Source: Acanthoscelides obtectus
Lineage: Eukaryota > Arthropoda > Insecta > Coleoptera > Chrysomelidae
Direction: 5' to 3'
Assembly (NCBI GenBank): GCA_963669975.1
Contig: CAVLJG010000003.1
Location: 25,220,214 to 25,284,213, forward strand
DNA: 64,000 bases
Under the pieces are notes generated by a model. It was not told where the DNA came from, did not search any database, and saw nothing but the letters and a program-made list of their open reading frames with translations. Position numbers and translations under genes: made by a program. Below, in pieces: positions 55,435 through 64,000 of the stretch. Position 1 is the first letter of the stretch; the number at the start of each line of letters is the position of its first letter.

Positions 55435-57969
55435 AGATTAATGTTTATTCGAGTGTTTATTAGTACTCTTACACACATATCTTTATATTTTACTAGTATA
55501 AGCAGCAAATAAAATGCCTTATTGCAAGAAAACCGTAGGTGATAAAAAAATCGAATGCCATTTCCGGCTTTTGGGTACGTTTTACATAACCACCTTGTTT
55601 AAAAATTATTTTAATTATGTTCACCAGTGTAATAAGCATATTTTTTAGTAACATATGTATATGACAAAGCTTTAATATAACCGAGATATTGGGTTCCAAA
55701 AATCAGCCTCTACGACCCTGCCAACCTCCCCTCCCACATTCCCCATCTAAGTCAAAACGTATAATGTATTAAGACGACTATGTGAGTCAGTATCCCAATC
55801 AGGCGTCGCATGGTGTCTAAGTTCACCTAGTTTACAAACAAACCGCATTTGAAAAACCGAAATTGGCACATTCCTAGATCAATAACGTAGTTATCGATTT
55901 GATATGACCATCTTCAATATCCTATTGATACTCCGCGAGTGTACTCAGAACGTCGCCGTCGTCCTCAATGTTTCTTTTGATCATAGCTGCATATACACCT
56001 TAGGAAAAATCATTGTTATACATGGGAAATCATTTCTTGGCAACAGCGCATCGGCTCGTCTACTTTCATCGCTAATCGTACATATTTCCTACCGTTAACC
56101 GCAGACCTGTATCACGAATGAGAATAATAGGCAGATACGCTGTATTGCCAATTTGAGTAGAGCTTCCCGAATTGTGGGGAATTTAGAGTTAAGCGTTGAT
56201 TCATTCAAGCTTTTAATCAGCATGGCCTAGGCGTTAGAACTTCATAAAGATAACATTGAAGCTGAATGCTGCTGGAGTATAGTGTTTCGAATATTCAAAG
56301 CGGAGCGGGACACTATACTCGTTCAATGGGTCATCAAGCCACAGTCTTTTCAACAAAGAAATTATTTTACGAAAATGCGTTATATTTTTACGATTTTGTC
56401 GTCACCAAATCTCTGTTTCTCAAAATGTACGTCTATTGTAGAATTTTCAGCAAACTAAGCAAGAAACGTGATCTAGTATTTACTCAACATTACGGATTTC
56501 TCGAAATACATTAAAAAATGTGACCTAGATACCTAACTGCCCCAAGCTCTTTAAATATAACACCTTAAACCAGGGTTACCAGGTGCTCAGTCACGTTGAT
56601 TGTCATGTTGTACTGCGCAAGTCAGCAAACAATCTGGCGTAATAAACGTTAGGAATCATCAGGTATTGCCAGATTCCCGAATACCGGGCACCATAGTAAC
56701 CGCTATAGTTGTCCTTCAAAGTTGTCAAATCGCCCCTATGGGGCAAATTCGCCACACCAGGCAACTGTGCTATAAACAAACCCTGTTTATCACTACTATT
56801 TGATAGTCATATGGTAGTTGTAGCCCTATCTAGCGGTCCATGATTTCTCTCAATACTGTTGTATCTCTACTGGCAACAAGAATAGGGATTACAAAATCAT
56901 TTATACAACAATATACAAACATGAAAAATATGATTTGAACCATGAAACATTAATACAATTTTAATAGTTTGAACTTTTTTCATTTTTGGAATACTCTTAT
57001 GTGGAATCCGCAGCTATTTTTCCCGAAATATGGGTAGACTTAGATTTCTTAGAAATATGACATATTGGTATCGGCAACTCTGCGAATGGGAGAAACAAAT
57101 CGCATTTGTTGAGCGCATCCGTCTAAGCGGTAGGCGCCAGCGCCCGTTCTGCCATCTCTCTCTTTTATCACTCTTCTACTTTACCCCGTTGTCCGTCACA
57201 CTCCGACGCTGCCAGGTAAGATCCTACAATCGAGTGTCTTTCACGCACCTACATACTTTTGTATATTTCCATCTCTCTTCCTCATCATAATGTATAATAA
57301 TGGTTTTTCCCATACTGTGTGTTTGTTTATATCGTGCAAAATCGTCTGGTTGAAGACAGTTGAAAGACAGAGATAGACTCGAACAGCGACAACTTCAAGC
57401 AGTGGTTACAAGCAAAATATGTAACAGCAATATCTAGCACTAAAACCGAAAACTAAATAAGAATATTTTAATTGTACAATGCTGTTTGTTTTCGTACTGA
57501 TATTCTTGTCACTGTCAACAAAAAATAAAAAAAACAAGTTTTTATCGTTGTTGCTATGGATACGGCAGGGAATTACAATTATTTGTAGAGATATGCATGT
57601 TAGTGGGTTTGTGTTCAAGTAATTATTAAATGTACCACCATTTTGTAGTAGGTAAAGGTATTGACTTTATATTCTTGAGTTATAAAGTACTCTTCAGGAG
57701 CTTCAAAATGATGTGCCACAAGACCCCCGTCTTCATATATTTTTTTTCCAAGATGGCGCCCAGCGATCGTCTTGACATTTTCATCTGTCAATTTTACTCT
57801 AAAATATAGTATCCACGCATCGATTTCATTACCTCAAGTTTTAATTTTTTGACTTCATCCATTCAAAAAACCAAAGGGTAGGGGGACATTAAAGAAAAGC
57901 ACTGTATGTAAACTAAACGGAGTAAAGCGTAGGTACACACGGGGTAAGTAAAAAGGGCCAAAAGCCTAG
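55435..57969. other. Unassigned DNA (2.5 kb)
   Basis: Short open frames only (for example 57030-57290 in a pyrimidine-rich patch). No motif, TIR or RNA gene recognised. Confidence 0.45.
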
Positions 57970-58293
57970 TTGCCAGGCTCGCCATTCTCACCAGAACTAC
58001 CACTACCAGCGCAGCGGCCAGTAAAGCATAGAGATTTATGTTGGAGTGTCATGGAAAACAGGTCGCATCCACAATGCTTTTGTATGGCCGGCTCGTGGAC
58101 TAACAGTGACGATGATTCCGAATGTGAAATGAGCGAAAATAGGCCACGGCCCGAAAAAAAAATGAAAACGACAGCGACGCGTCCTCCTATCATCATCGCA
58201 CGTCGCGCTCGGTTTCGGTTTTGTTTTATCCATGCAAATTACTTTGTTCCGTTTCAATGGCATGGACATTACGAATGGACACAAGGCCGGTGA
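57970..58293 (+). CDS. Unrecognised open frame, 107 codons
   Basis: GC-richer than the flanks. An internal ATG at 58050 opens MENRSHPQCFCMAGSWTNSD, followed by an acidic DDDSECEMSEN stretch and a basic RPRPEKKMKTTATR stretch (nuclear-localisation-like). The frame ends at 58291. A second short frame downstream (58300-58400) reads GDTPADAVRYSIKYYVHATL and may belong to it after a frame change. I cannot assign a family; it may be an exon, a pseudogene or random. Confidence 0.25.
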   Translation: MPGSPFSPELPLPAQRPVKHRDLCWSVMENRSHPQCFCMAGSWTNSDDDSECEMSENRPRPEKKMKTTATRPPIIIARRARFRFCFIHANYFVPFQWHGHYEWTQGR

Positions 58294-58709
58294 TACTCCG
58301 GCTGACGCAGTTCGGTACTCTATTAAGTACTACGTCCATGCAACTTTGGTCCAAAAAGCTTATTTACTCGAGGATAAGGCAGCAATTGTGTAGTGCAGTA
58401 TACGAAGAGGATCAAACTATGAGCAAATTCACCAACCTTTTTAGGAGAACTACTCGGTTATGATCATGTCCTTACCTCTGAACTTGAGTACACTCCAGCG
58501 CACATGCACATGAACGTATTCAACCTAAAAATAGCCAACTTGATACTATATTTTCGTATAAAAAAAATAATCCGGATGAAATGAGATACCGTATCGTCAC
58601 CTATGAAAATCTGTCACAGCTATATTTCTTCTCTGCGCATTGATTAGAAACTTACTCTAAAAATGTCACTCTCATAGATGGCGCTGTAGCCAAATATATT
58701 GGTATATAG
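58294..58709. other. Unassigned DNA
   Basis: Nothing recognised apart from the possible continuation of the preceding frame. Ends at the hAT terminus. Confidence 0.4.
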
Positions 58710-59057
58710 CAGTGGTCGTCAACCCCTCGATCGCGAGCTACAGGTAGCTCGCAAAGGGAATTCTGGTGGCTCACAACATATTTTAAGAAGGTGTAAAAAT
58801 CACAGAAACTTCCGTAAATTTTGAAAATTTTTATAATAAACACAAGCAGCGGCATCACTGCGGTGAGCGATCTGTTCAAGAACGATCTCGATTACTTTGA
58901 GATGAAGACATACCATTTCCATTCGGAATGGGAAAAACAATATTTCTATACTGAAGTTAAAGATAAAAATGTATGTTTGTTATGTAATACATCTGTTTCT
59001 GTTGCTAAAAAAGGGAATATCGAGAGGCACTATAAAACTGTACATTCGAATTTTGCA
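58710..59057 (+). mobile_element. hAT element 5' end with TIR
   Basis: Begins cagtggtcgtcaacccctcg, the CAGNGGTNNNCAAC form typical of hAT termini. The 5' leader and BED-finger coding part match the copy at 32473-32870. The element is cut off at 59057, directly after the codons for HSNFA, and joined to a Tc1 3' half. No 3' hAT end seen. Confidence 0.75.
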
Positions 59058-59501
59058 GGTAGCAGATCACCACTAATTTTCATGAGAGGTAGTATGACAG
59101 TTCGAAGCTATATTCAGCAGGTAGTGGAGCCTCATCTTATTCCATACCTAAACACCATCCAAAACCCGATTGTTCAGCAAGACAATGCCAGACCGCATGT
59201 TGCCACAGCATCGTTAACCTTCATAGATCAACATCGCATCAACCGTTTACCTTGGCCACCACGATCGCCTGACCTATCTCCAATTGAATATGTCTGGGAC
59301 GTGATAGGTCGCAGGCTCTTGAATTTACAACACCCTCCACAGACTTTAGCTGCTCTTACTCACGAAGTTGCAGTAGCCTGGAATGAAATACCCCAACAGG
59401 ATATCGACCACTTTATCAGCACGATGTACAGGGATGCTAATGAGTGTATAAGGAATCGTGGATCCTCACACCTTATTGAGTCATCTTCTGCAGTCAGTTG
59501 A
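58902..59501 (+). CDS. BED zinc finger fused in frame to Tc1 DDE half
   Basis: Open frame of 199 codons from the hAT-type ATG (MKTYHFHSEWEKQYFYTEVK). It has a BED-type finger: CLLC and ERHYKTVH. The hAT part ends at HSNFA (to 59057). From 59058 the same frame continues in a Tc1 transposase: GSRSPLIFMRGSMTVRSYIQ, VQQDNARPHVA (second catalytic Asp), WPPRSPDLSPIEYVWD (third catalytic Glu, exact 34-residue spacing), AVAWNEIPQQDIDHF and a natural Tc1-like end. The first catalytic Asp and Tc1 DNA-binding domain are missing, so catalysis is not expected. The frame has no stop across the junction. Either chance or a chimera whose frame was retained. Expression unknown. Confidence 0.75.
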   Translation: MKTYHFHSEWEKQYFYTEVKDKNVCLLCNTSVSVAKKGNIERHYKTVHSNFAGSRSPLIFMRGSMTVRSYIQQVVEPHLIPYLNTIQNPIVQQDNARPHVATASLTFIDQHRINRLPWPPRSPDLSPIEYVWDVIGRRLLNLQHPPQTLAALTHEVAVAWNEIPQQDIDHFISTMYRDANECIRNRGSSHLIESSSAVS

Positions 59502-59615
59502 CGGATCAAGCTGAAAATTTAATCATTTTACTAGTAAGTGTCACTGAAAATACGTTATATGCCAAAACTTATTAAAATCGGATAAACATAGGTAGGTGTT
59601 TACCTTGTCACTCAG
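59058..59615 (+). mobile_element. Tc1 element 3' half with degenerate 3' TIR
   Basis: 5'-truncated Tc1 relative of copies A-D (shared SRSPLIF.RG, QQDNARPHVA, LPWPPRSPDLSPIE, GRRLLNLQ). The 3' end near 59570-59615 reads cttattaaaatcgg, aggtaggtgttt and gtcactcag, a diverged version of the right TIR of copies B-D. Older than A-D. Confidence 0.65.
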
Positions 59616-60217
59616 AATACATATATCTACGATCTACGACAACAACGTTTGTTCGGCTTTCCACCACTGATAGCATCAGCATGAAATACCATAACAACGA
59701 CATCCCAAACGCCTGAAATGGAAATTTTGTAAACACATATGCCTATCTCTATTTATCGTCGTTGATCCTTACAACCCTAGGAATATGAACTATTTGTATG
59801 TAAGTCTGGAATCGCCCGTAACATTAGATGCAAGATCGTTTTTAGGTCAGCGACGCTGTCATGACGATCTTCTCTTACACTTCCAATTGCTCTTTGTGCA
59901 TGCATGTGTGTTACGTAAGACCGAGGATTACGAACCTCGACACCGGAACAACGATAAAAGAAGCTGGAGAACTCGAGATTGCTGAAGGAAGTGTACCGGA
60001 ATTCAAGGAGAATATCGCACTTCATACCAGCGCCAGCCGCTTCGCTGAAGGCGCATCACACAAAGGAAGGCCTTAGTTGCGTGATACTCTACACTGCGCT
60101 TTGTACTGGATATCGTCCTGGAAAGCAATGATCCGTATAGTGTCTAAAGCTGAAGAAAATTTTCGTCAATTTATACAGGATGTTTGGTACTTGAACTGAA
60201 ACTTTTCTTCGTAGATA
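59616..60217. other. Unassigned DNA
   Basis: Short overlapping frames (59777-60076) without motifs. Nothing recognised. Confidence 0.45.
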
Positions 60218-60219
60218 TA

Positions 60220-61638
60220 TTAAGTGACATATAAATCCGAACACCCAGTTTAAATGGTTTTATTTTAATAAAATTTTGTATAAGTACTTAATGAAGCATA
60301 ATAAGTAAATGATAAAAATTTCAAAATGATTGCACTGCTTTAAAGCCCTTTGACCTTTAATAATGTGTGGATGAACCCTGATGTGCTACGCATTCTCCAA
60401 CGCGCCTAGGCATGCTTCTGATCAGGTGGTCAATGTCCTCCTGTGATATCTCATTCCAGGCAACCACCAACTCCTCTCGAAGTGCTTCTAGAGTCTGAGG
60501 TGGACGTTGCAAATTGAGTAATCTCCTACCCATCATATCCCACACGTGCTCAATTGGGGATAAGTCGGGAGATCTTGGTGGCCATGGTAACAATGTGACA
60601 TCATTATGTTGAAAGAAGTCTATTGTGACTCTTGCAACATGTGGTCGGGCATTATCTTGTTGGAAAGTTGGATCTGCCAGGGTGTCAAGATAGGGTAAAA
60701 GATGGGGTTCTAGAACTTCGTGGATATAACGCTGCGCGTTCATGTTACCTCTGATGCAGATTAAAGGAGACCTGGAACCGTAAGCTATAGCACCCCAAAC
60801 CATAACTCCAACAGTGTGATGAACAAGTCTTTCAACAAAAAAATGTGGATTCCTCCTTTCACCACGTCGCCTTCTAACCCTGGCACGACCATCGTGCATG
60901 CCTAAACAAAATCGAGACTCGTCACTAAAGACAATACTGTTCCATTCCTGATCCCAGAGTGAGCGTTGTCTGCACCACTCAAGGCGATTACGTCGGTGTT
61001 CTCGAGTTAAAGGGAGGACCCAGTGTGGCCGGTATGAAAACAAGCCAAAACTTATCATTCGTCGGTAAACACTTCGCATGCCAATAGATCTTCCGTGTTC
61101 TGCAAACCATTCATTTGCAATGGACCTGGTAGTGGAGAAACGGTCCCTTAAGGCCAATAATCTTAGGCGGCGATCTTCACGGTCTGTTGTTCTACGGCGG
61201 CGTCCAGTGCCCCTTGCTCTTTGCGTACGGCCTTCTCGAAGCCATGCCTGACAATACCTAACCACAGTGTCTACACTTCTTTGCTCTCTAACTGCAATTG
61301 CCCGAAAAGAAAGTCCAGCTTCCCGAAGTCCCACTATACGGCCCCTATCAAACTCACTAAGTTCACGAAATCGTACAGGTCTCCGCACTCTAGGCATCGT
61401 AACCGATCGTAAAGGATGTCAAGAACCAAAATCCGCCAACGTTGATTCTTTACTGCGGCTGAAATATTCATTTTTAGAGCGTTAGTGAATTAAAAAAAAG
61501 CAGTATAAATACCGGAATGTCCAACTGATAAGGCTGAAAATTTTTTCACTTGTTATTTACAGTAAGATAAATACATTCACCAACTTTTATTAAAATAAAA
61601 CCATTTAAACTGGGTGTTCGGATTTATATGTCACTTAG
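60220..61638 (-). mobile_element. Tc1 family element, copy D (intact, 1419 bp)
   Basis: TA on both sides (60218-60219, 61639-61640). Both 54-bp TIRs are present; the first base at the low-coordinate end is t instead of c. Same length as copy B, minus orientation, one intact transposase frame. Candidate autonomous element. Confidence 0.92.
60357..61397 (-). CDS. Tc1-family transposase, intact (copy D)
   Basis: 346 codons without lesion. Same domain order as copy B, with D159 (FSDESRF), D248 (FQQDNARPH) and E283 (SPIEHVWD). Relative to B, substitutions include V38E and C48Y in the first helix-turn-helix, R115I in the second, and H191L and F214C in the catalytic domain. Several are unusual for conserved positions and may reduce DNA binding, so an intact frame does not prove activity. 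The consensus of the four copies has Ile before the catalytic Glu (as here), while B has Val. Confidence 0.92.
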   Translation of the reverse strand: MPRVRRPVRFRELSEFDRGRIVGLREAGLSFRAIAVREQRSVDTVVRYCQAWLREGRTQRARGTGRRRRTTDREDRRLRLLALRDRFSTTRSIANEWFAEHGRSIGMRSVYRRMISFGLFSYRPHWVLPLTREHRRNRLEWCRQRSLWDQEWNSIVFSDESRFCLGMHDGRARVRRRRGERRNPHFFVERLVHHTVGVMVWGAIAYGSRSPLICIRGNMNAQRYIHEVLEPHLLPYLDTLADPTFQQDNARPHVARVTIDFFQHNDVTLLPWPPRSPDLSPIEHVWDMMGRRLLNLQRPPQTLEALREELVVAWNEISQEDIDHLIRSMPRRVGECVAHQGSSTHY

Positions 61639-61781
61639 TATAGTTGGAGGTGCAATTTGATGATTTTTAGTGGAAACTGCAATGCTCTATCTATTGTAAC
61701 ATTATAATTTTTTTGTTTGTGGAAGTAACACATAGTTGGTTGCTGCAATGCATGTTTAACCAGAAGAAATAGTAATTCCTA

Positions 61782-62384
61782 CAAAGGGTACTATAAAAGT
61801 TTTGCAATATGACAAACGGACGCAGAAGGCTGCTTGCTACTGCATGTTGAGACATGTCCATGAGTGCATAGTAGCCGCCATCAGCACGTCTGTTGATTTG
61901 GTTGTTCATTCGTATTGACAGTGTAAAGTGCGGACTATGGCATCGTGGTCACGTAGTGAGATAATGGCAGTTTTACGGTATAACTTTACGCATGGTTTAA
62001 GCATAGACTAGAGCTTAGAAGAAATGACATGGTTCCTCCACCATGATAACGCTCCAGCTCTCCACGCCAAAGCCTGCACCGAGTATTTGACCACTACTGG
62101 ACTCAAACTTATTAAACACCCTCCTTACAATCCAGATCTTGCTCCCTGTGACTTTGTACGGTTTCCGCATGTGAAAATGAAGCTATAACAAAAACGGTTT
62201 TCTAGTGATGAAAACCTTCTGAGGGCTTGGGTCAACGAGTGCGCCGCACTCCCGGGTGAAACTTGGCAGAGCTGGTTTAAGCACTGATTTTGGCAGATGG
62301 AGAAGTGCATTGAAAGTGGTGGAAATTACTTTGAACGAAGTCAATAAATAAGGCTGTATTGCAAAACGTTTATAGTACCCTTTG
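61782..62384 (+). mobile_element. mariner-type element, internally deleted, 603 bp
   Basis: TA at 61780-61781 and 62385-62386. TIRs of 28 bp with one mismatch (caaagggtactataaaagtt / caaagggtactataaacgtt, then ttgcaata). Encloses the first ~24 codons and the last ~110 codons of a mariner transposase. Confidence 0.88.
61937..62346 (+). pseudogene. mariner (DD34D) transposase, deletion derivative
   Basis: Starts MASWSRSEIMAVLRYNFTHG at 61937 and hits a stop after LSID. The catalytic end is near 62025-62345: WFLHHDNAPALHAKACTEYL, HPPYNPDLAPCDFVRFPHVK with 34 residues between the Asp residues, then after stops RAWVNECAALPGETW and MEKCIESGGNYFERSQ. The central part with the first Asp is deleted. 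Differs from the other mariners at 12431 and 45502, so it is a third mariner lineage. Confidence 0.8.
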
Positions 62385-62386
62385 TA

Positions 62387-62750
62387 CAAACGGCCTCAAA
62401 AAATGACTTATCGCCTTCCAAATTCGTATAACTATGCGGAGCGATTACAAAATTTTGAAGTTCAAAATTCGAGTACAAAAATCAACTATACCTTTTTTAG
62501 AACTTAGCTTTGTTTATAAAAAATTTGTGGTTTACTATCTTTCCAACATCGTAGAAATAAGTTGGTTAAGACGATTATTTTTTCAAGTTTTTCGTGCTTT
62601 TGAAATCAGTTACGAACTGTTTTCGCAGAGAATGCCTCCACTTGATGAGAATAATAAATATAGTAATTGCAAAACAATAAACAGGAAGACTTAGGAATAC
62701 CTCTTATGCAAATTGACGTAAGTTAATGACCTTTAATACCTTGCGTAAAT
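62387..62750. other. Unassigned DNA
   Basis: An 86-codon frame (62434-62694) without a recognised motif. Nothing else seen. Confidence 0.45.
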
Positions 62751-62860
62751 TGTCTACATTGTCAACTATGCCTACATTCTCTACATGAATGTCACGATAT
62801 ACTACAAATACAATTGTCTACACGTAGACAATTGTATATTTTACATCACGTAGACAATCT
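62751..62860. repeat. Clustered ttgtctac motifs with perfect palindrome
   Basis: The word ttgtctac or its complement gtagacaa occurs four times in ~110 bp (about 62753, 62814, 62824, 62849), and related cctacatt/ctctacat words lie between. At 62810-62835 acaattgtctac is followed by 2 bases and its exact complement (12-bp arms). Could be a protein-binding site cluster or a degenerate short tandem array. Confidence 0.5.
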
Positions 62861-64000
62861 TTCCATCACTTGATGCATTCTGCTTTTAGATTTGTGATCC
62901 AAAATATCTGAAAACTTAACCTTGCCAGGCCTCCGCTTCAGACGGACTATTCTCGTGCTTTCTACATAACCAGCAGTCATCGCCTTTGCTGGGTCTCCCA
63001 GTTTTTTTAAGGCGATAGTGGCCTTTTAGGAGTCTAAGGCGTTTGTGGCATTTTTAATGAACCTAAGCATATCTTCTGTTCATGATGGCTTTTGTTCTTT
63101 GCCTGTCTCTAACTGATGTTTCTTAATTCAGACTACCTGATGCGAGCCCTAGACTCATTACAGAATTGCTCCGCCTTAGTCAATTTAACTTTAAAGTTGT
63201 TTTTTTTCTATTTTAGTAGTTGGGTAGATCCTTCAATCTTAGTGTGTTGCTTTACTTATGCTATCTATTATTTAATTAATTATACTGTTGTACTTTCAGG
63301 TCTTTGAGAATGAGTATATATTCATGCTCAAGGTTTATAACAGTTGTAACAATCAGTTTCACATCACTTCTAAGGAAAATTGTTTACTCTCTAGATCAAA
63401 AGTTACAAATGCTTTAGACCTTGGCCATTGATGCCCTAGTACCTACGTGTTGGTAGATACGAAATATACTTAATCTTGGTATAAGGGCCGTATAGCTAGT
63501 CGTTCCTACAATTGCAGGCGTTTATGGCCTCCTTGAAGAAAAGCATGAACAATTTGATGCAAATAAATATTTGTGACATAACCTCAAAATATAACGCTGA
63601 CACGGAACAGTAGAAAGCTACGAAAATCAAGGAGGCCATAAGATATCATCAACTTCAAATAGTCTTGCATCGGAGGTATTTCTAAGAATACCTGATTATT
63701 GCTTTGCAATTACTTCCTTCATTCTAGTAAAGTGGAGGCAAAATAGTTTGTAACTGATTCAAATTAATTAAAAACGTGAAAAACTAAATAAAAACAATAA
63801 TTTGTTATTTTGGCCACATAAGAAATCATTTCTACAATTTGTAGTATACTGATGTAAAGGTAATGATCCACAGAACTTTTATAAAGCTAAGTTCCGAAAA
63901 GGTATATTTTAGAGGTCAAATTTAAAACTCCAACTTTTTTATCTGCTACGCATAATTGTATTTATTTTACTATCTCGACAAACAAAACGAAAAAAAATTC
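62861..64000. other. Unassigned DNA to window end
   Basis: AT-rich; a 63-codon frame (63116-63307) has hydrophobic composition but no recognisable motif. Nothing else seen. Confidence 0.45.

Noticed and set aside
1..64000. CRISPR array, operons, bacterial or phage genes
   Set aside because: No short regularly spaced repeats and no prokaryotic gene organisation; the window is eukaryotic repeat-rich DNA.

Overview
The window looks like arthropod, most likely insect, nuclear DNA dominated by transposable elements. It is AT-rich and gene-poor, with long stretches lacking open frames. Its recognisable proteins are almost all transposases and reverse transcriptases of families common in insect genomes: Tc1 (DD34E), mariner (DD34D), a DD41D mariner-like group, hAT with a BED finger, and Jockey/CR1-like non-LTR retrotransposons. 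I cannot name the species. No complete host gene, rRNA, clear functional tRNA or CRISPR array is visible. At most one possible short first coding exon (42938-42977) and two unrecognised small open frames might be host sequence.

Layout. 1-2629: a ~564-bp repeat present twice in direct orientation, then unassigned DNA. 2630-4830: decayed DD41D, reverse-transcriptase and Tc1 fragments. 5231-7866: a DD41D element with 20-bp perfect terminal inverted repeats (TIRs) carrying a TTAA-flanked MITE, then an internally deleted element with ~80-bp TIRs. 8223-9423: Tc1 copy A (3'-truncated). 12431-13480: a frameshifted mariner. ~14000-18720: a near-complete Jockey-like retrotransposon (gag ORF1, then endonuclease/RT ORF2 with one apparent 1-nt lesion). 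19485-25200: unassigned DNA with an interspersed GACA-containing repeat and a LINE 3' fragment. 25522-26982: a Tc1-type element lacking its last catalytic residue. 28498-29916: Tc1 copy B, intact. 32473-33146: a hAT 5' half. 34424-34873: a ~125-bp-armed hairpin followed by a tRNA-like fragment. 38109-39398: a DD41D element with a nonsense codon and a lost catalytic Asp. 40190-41566: a giant inverted repeat with ~690-bp arms and no spacer. 43767-45002: Tc1 copy C (internal deletion). 45339-46185: a deleted mariner. 46930-49500: two different LINEs end to end. 51773-52739: a pseudogene inserted in a GACA repeat. 53870-55434: a broken copy of an uncharacterised multicopy metazoan protein family. 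58710-59615: a hAT 5' end joined in frame to the 3' half of a Tc1 transposase. 60220-61638: Tc1 copy D, intact. 61782-62384: a miniature mariner derivative.

How the parts relate. The four copies A-D belong to one Tc1 family with the same 54-bp TIR. B and D are both 1419 bp with 346-codon intact frames, so this family looks like the youngest and is the most plausible source of transposase here. Most other DNA elements keep their TIRs but have lost catalytic parts, so they could move only if another copy supplied protein. The least ordinary objects are the BED-finger/Tc1 in-frame chimera, the giant inverted repeat, the long hairpin and the orphan-family pseudogene. All alignments were made by eye; identities are estimates.
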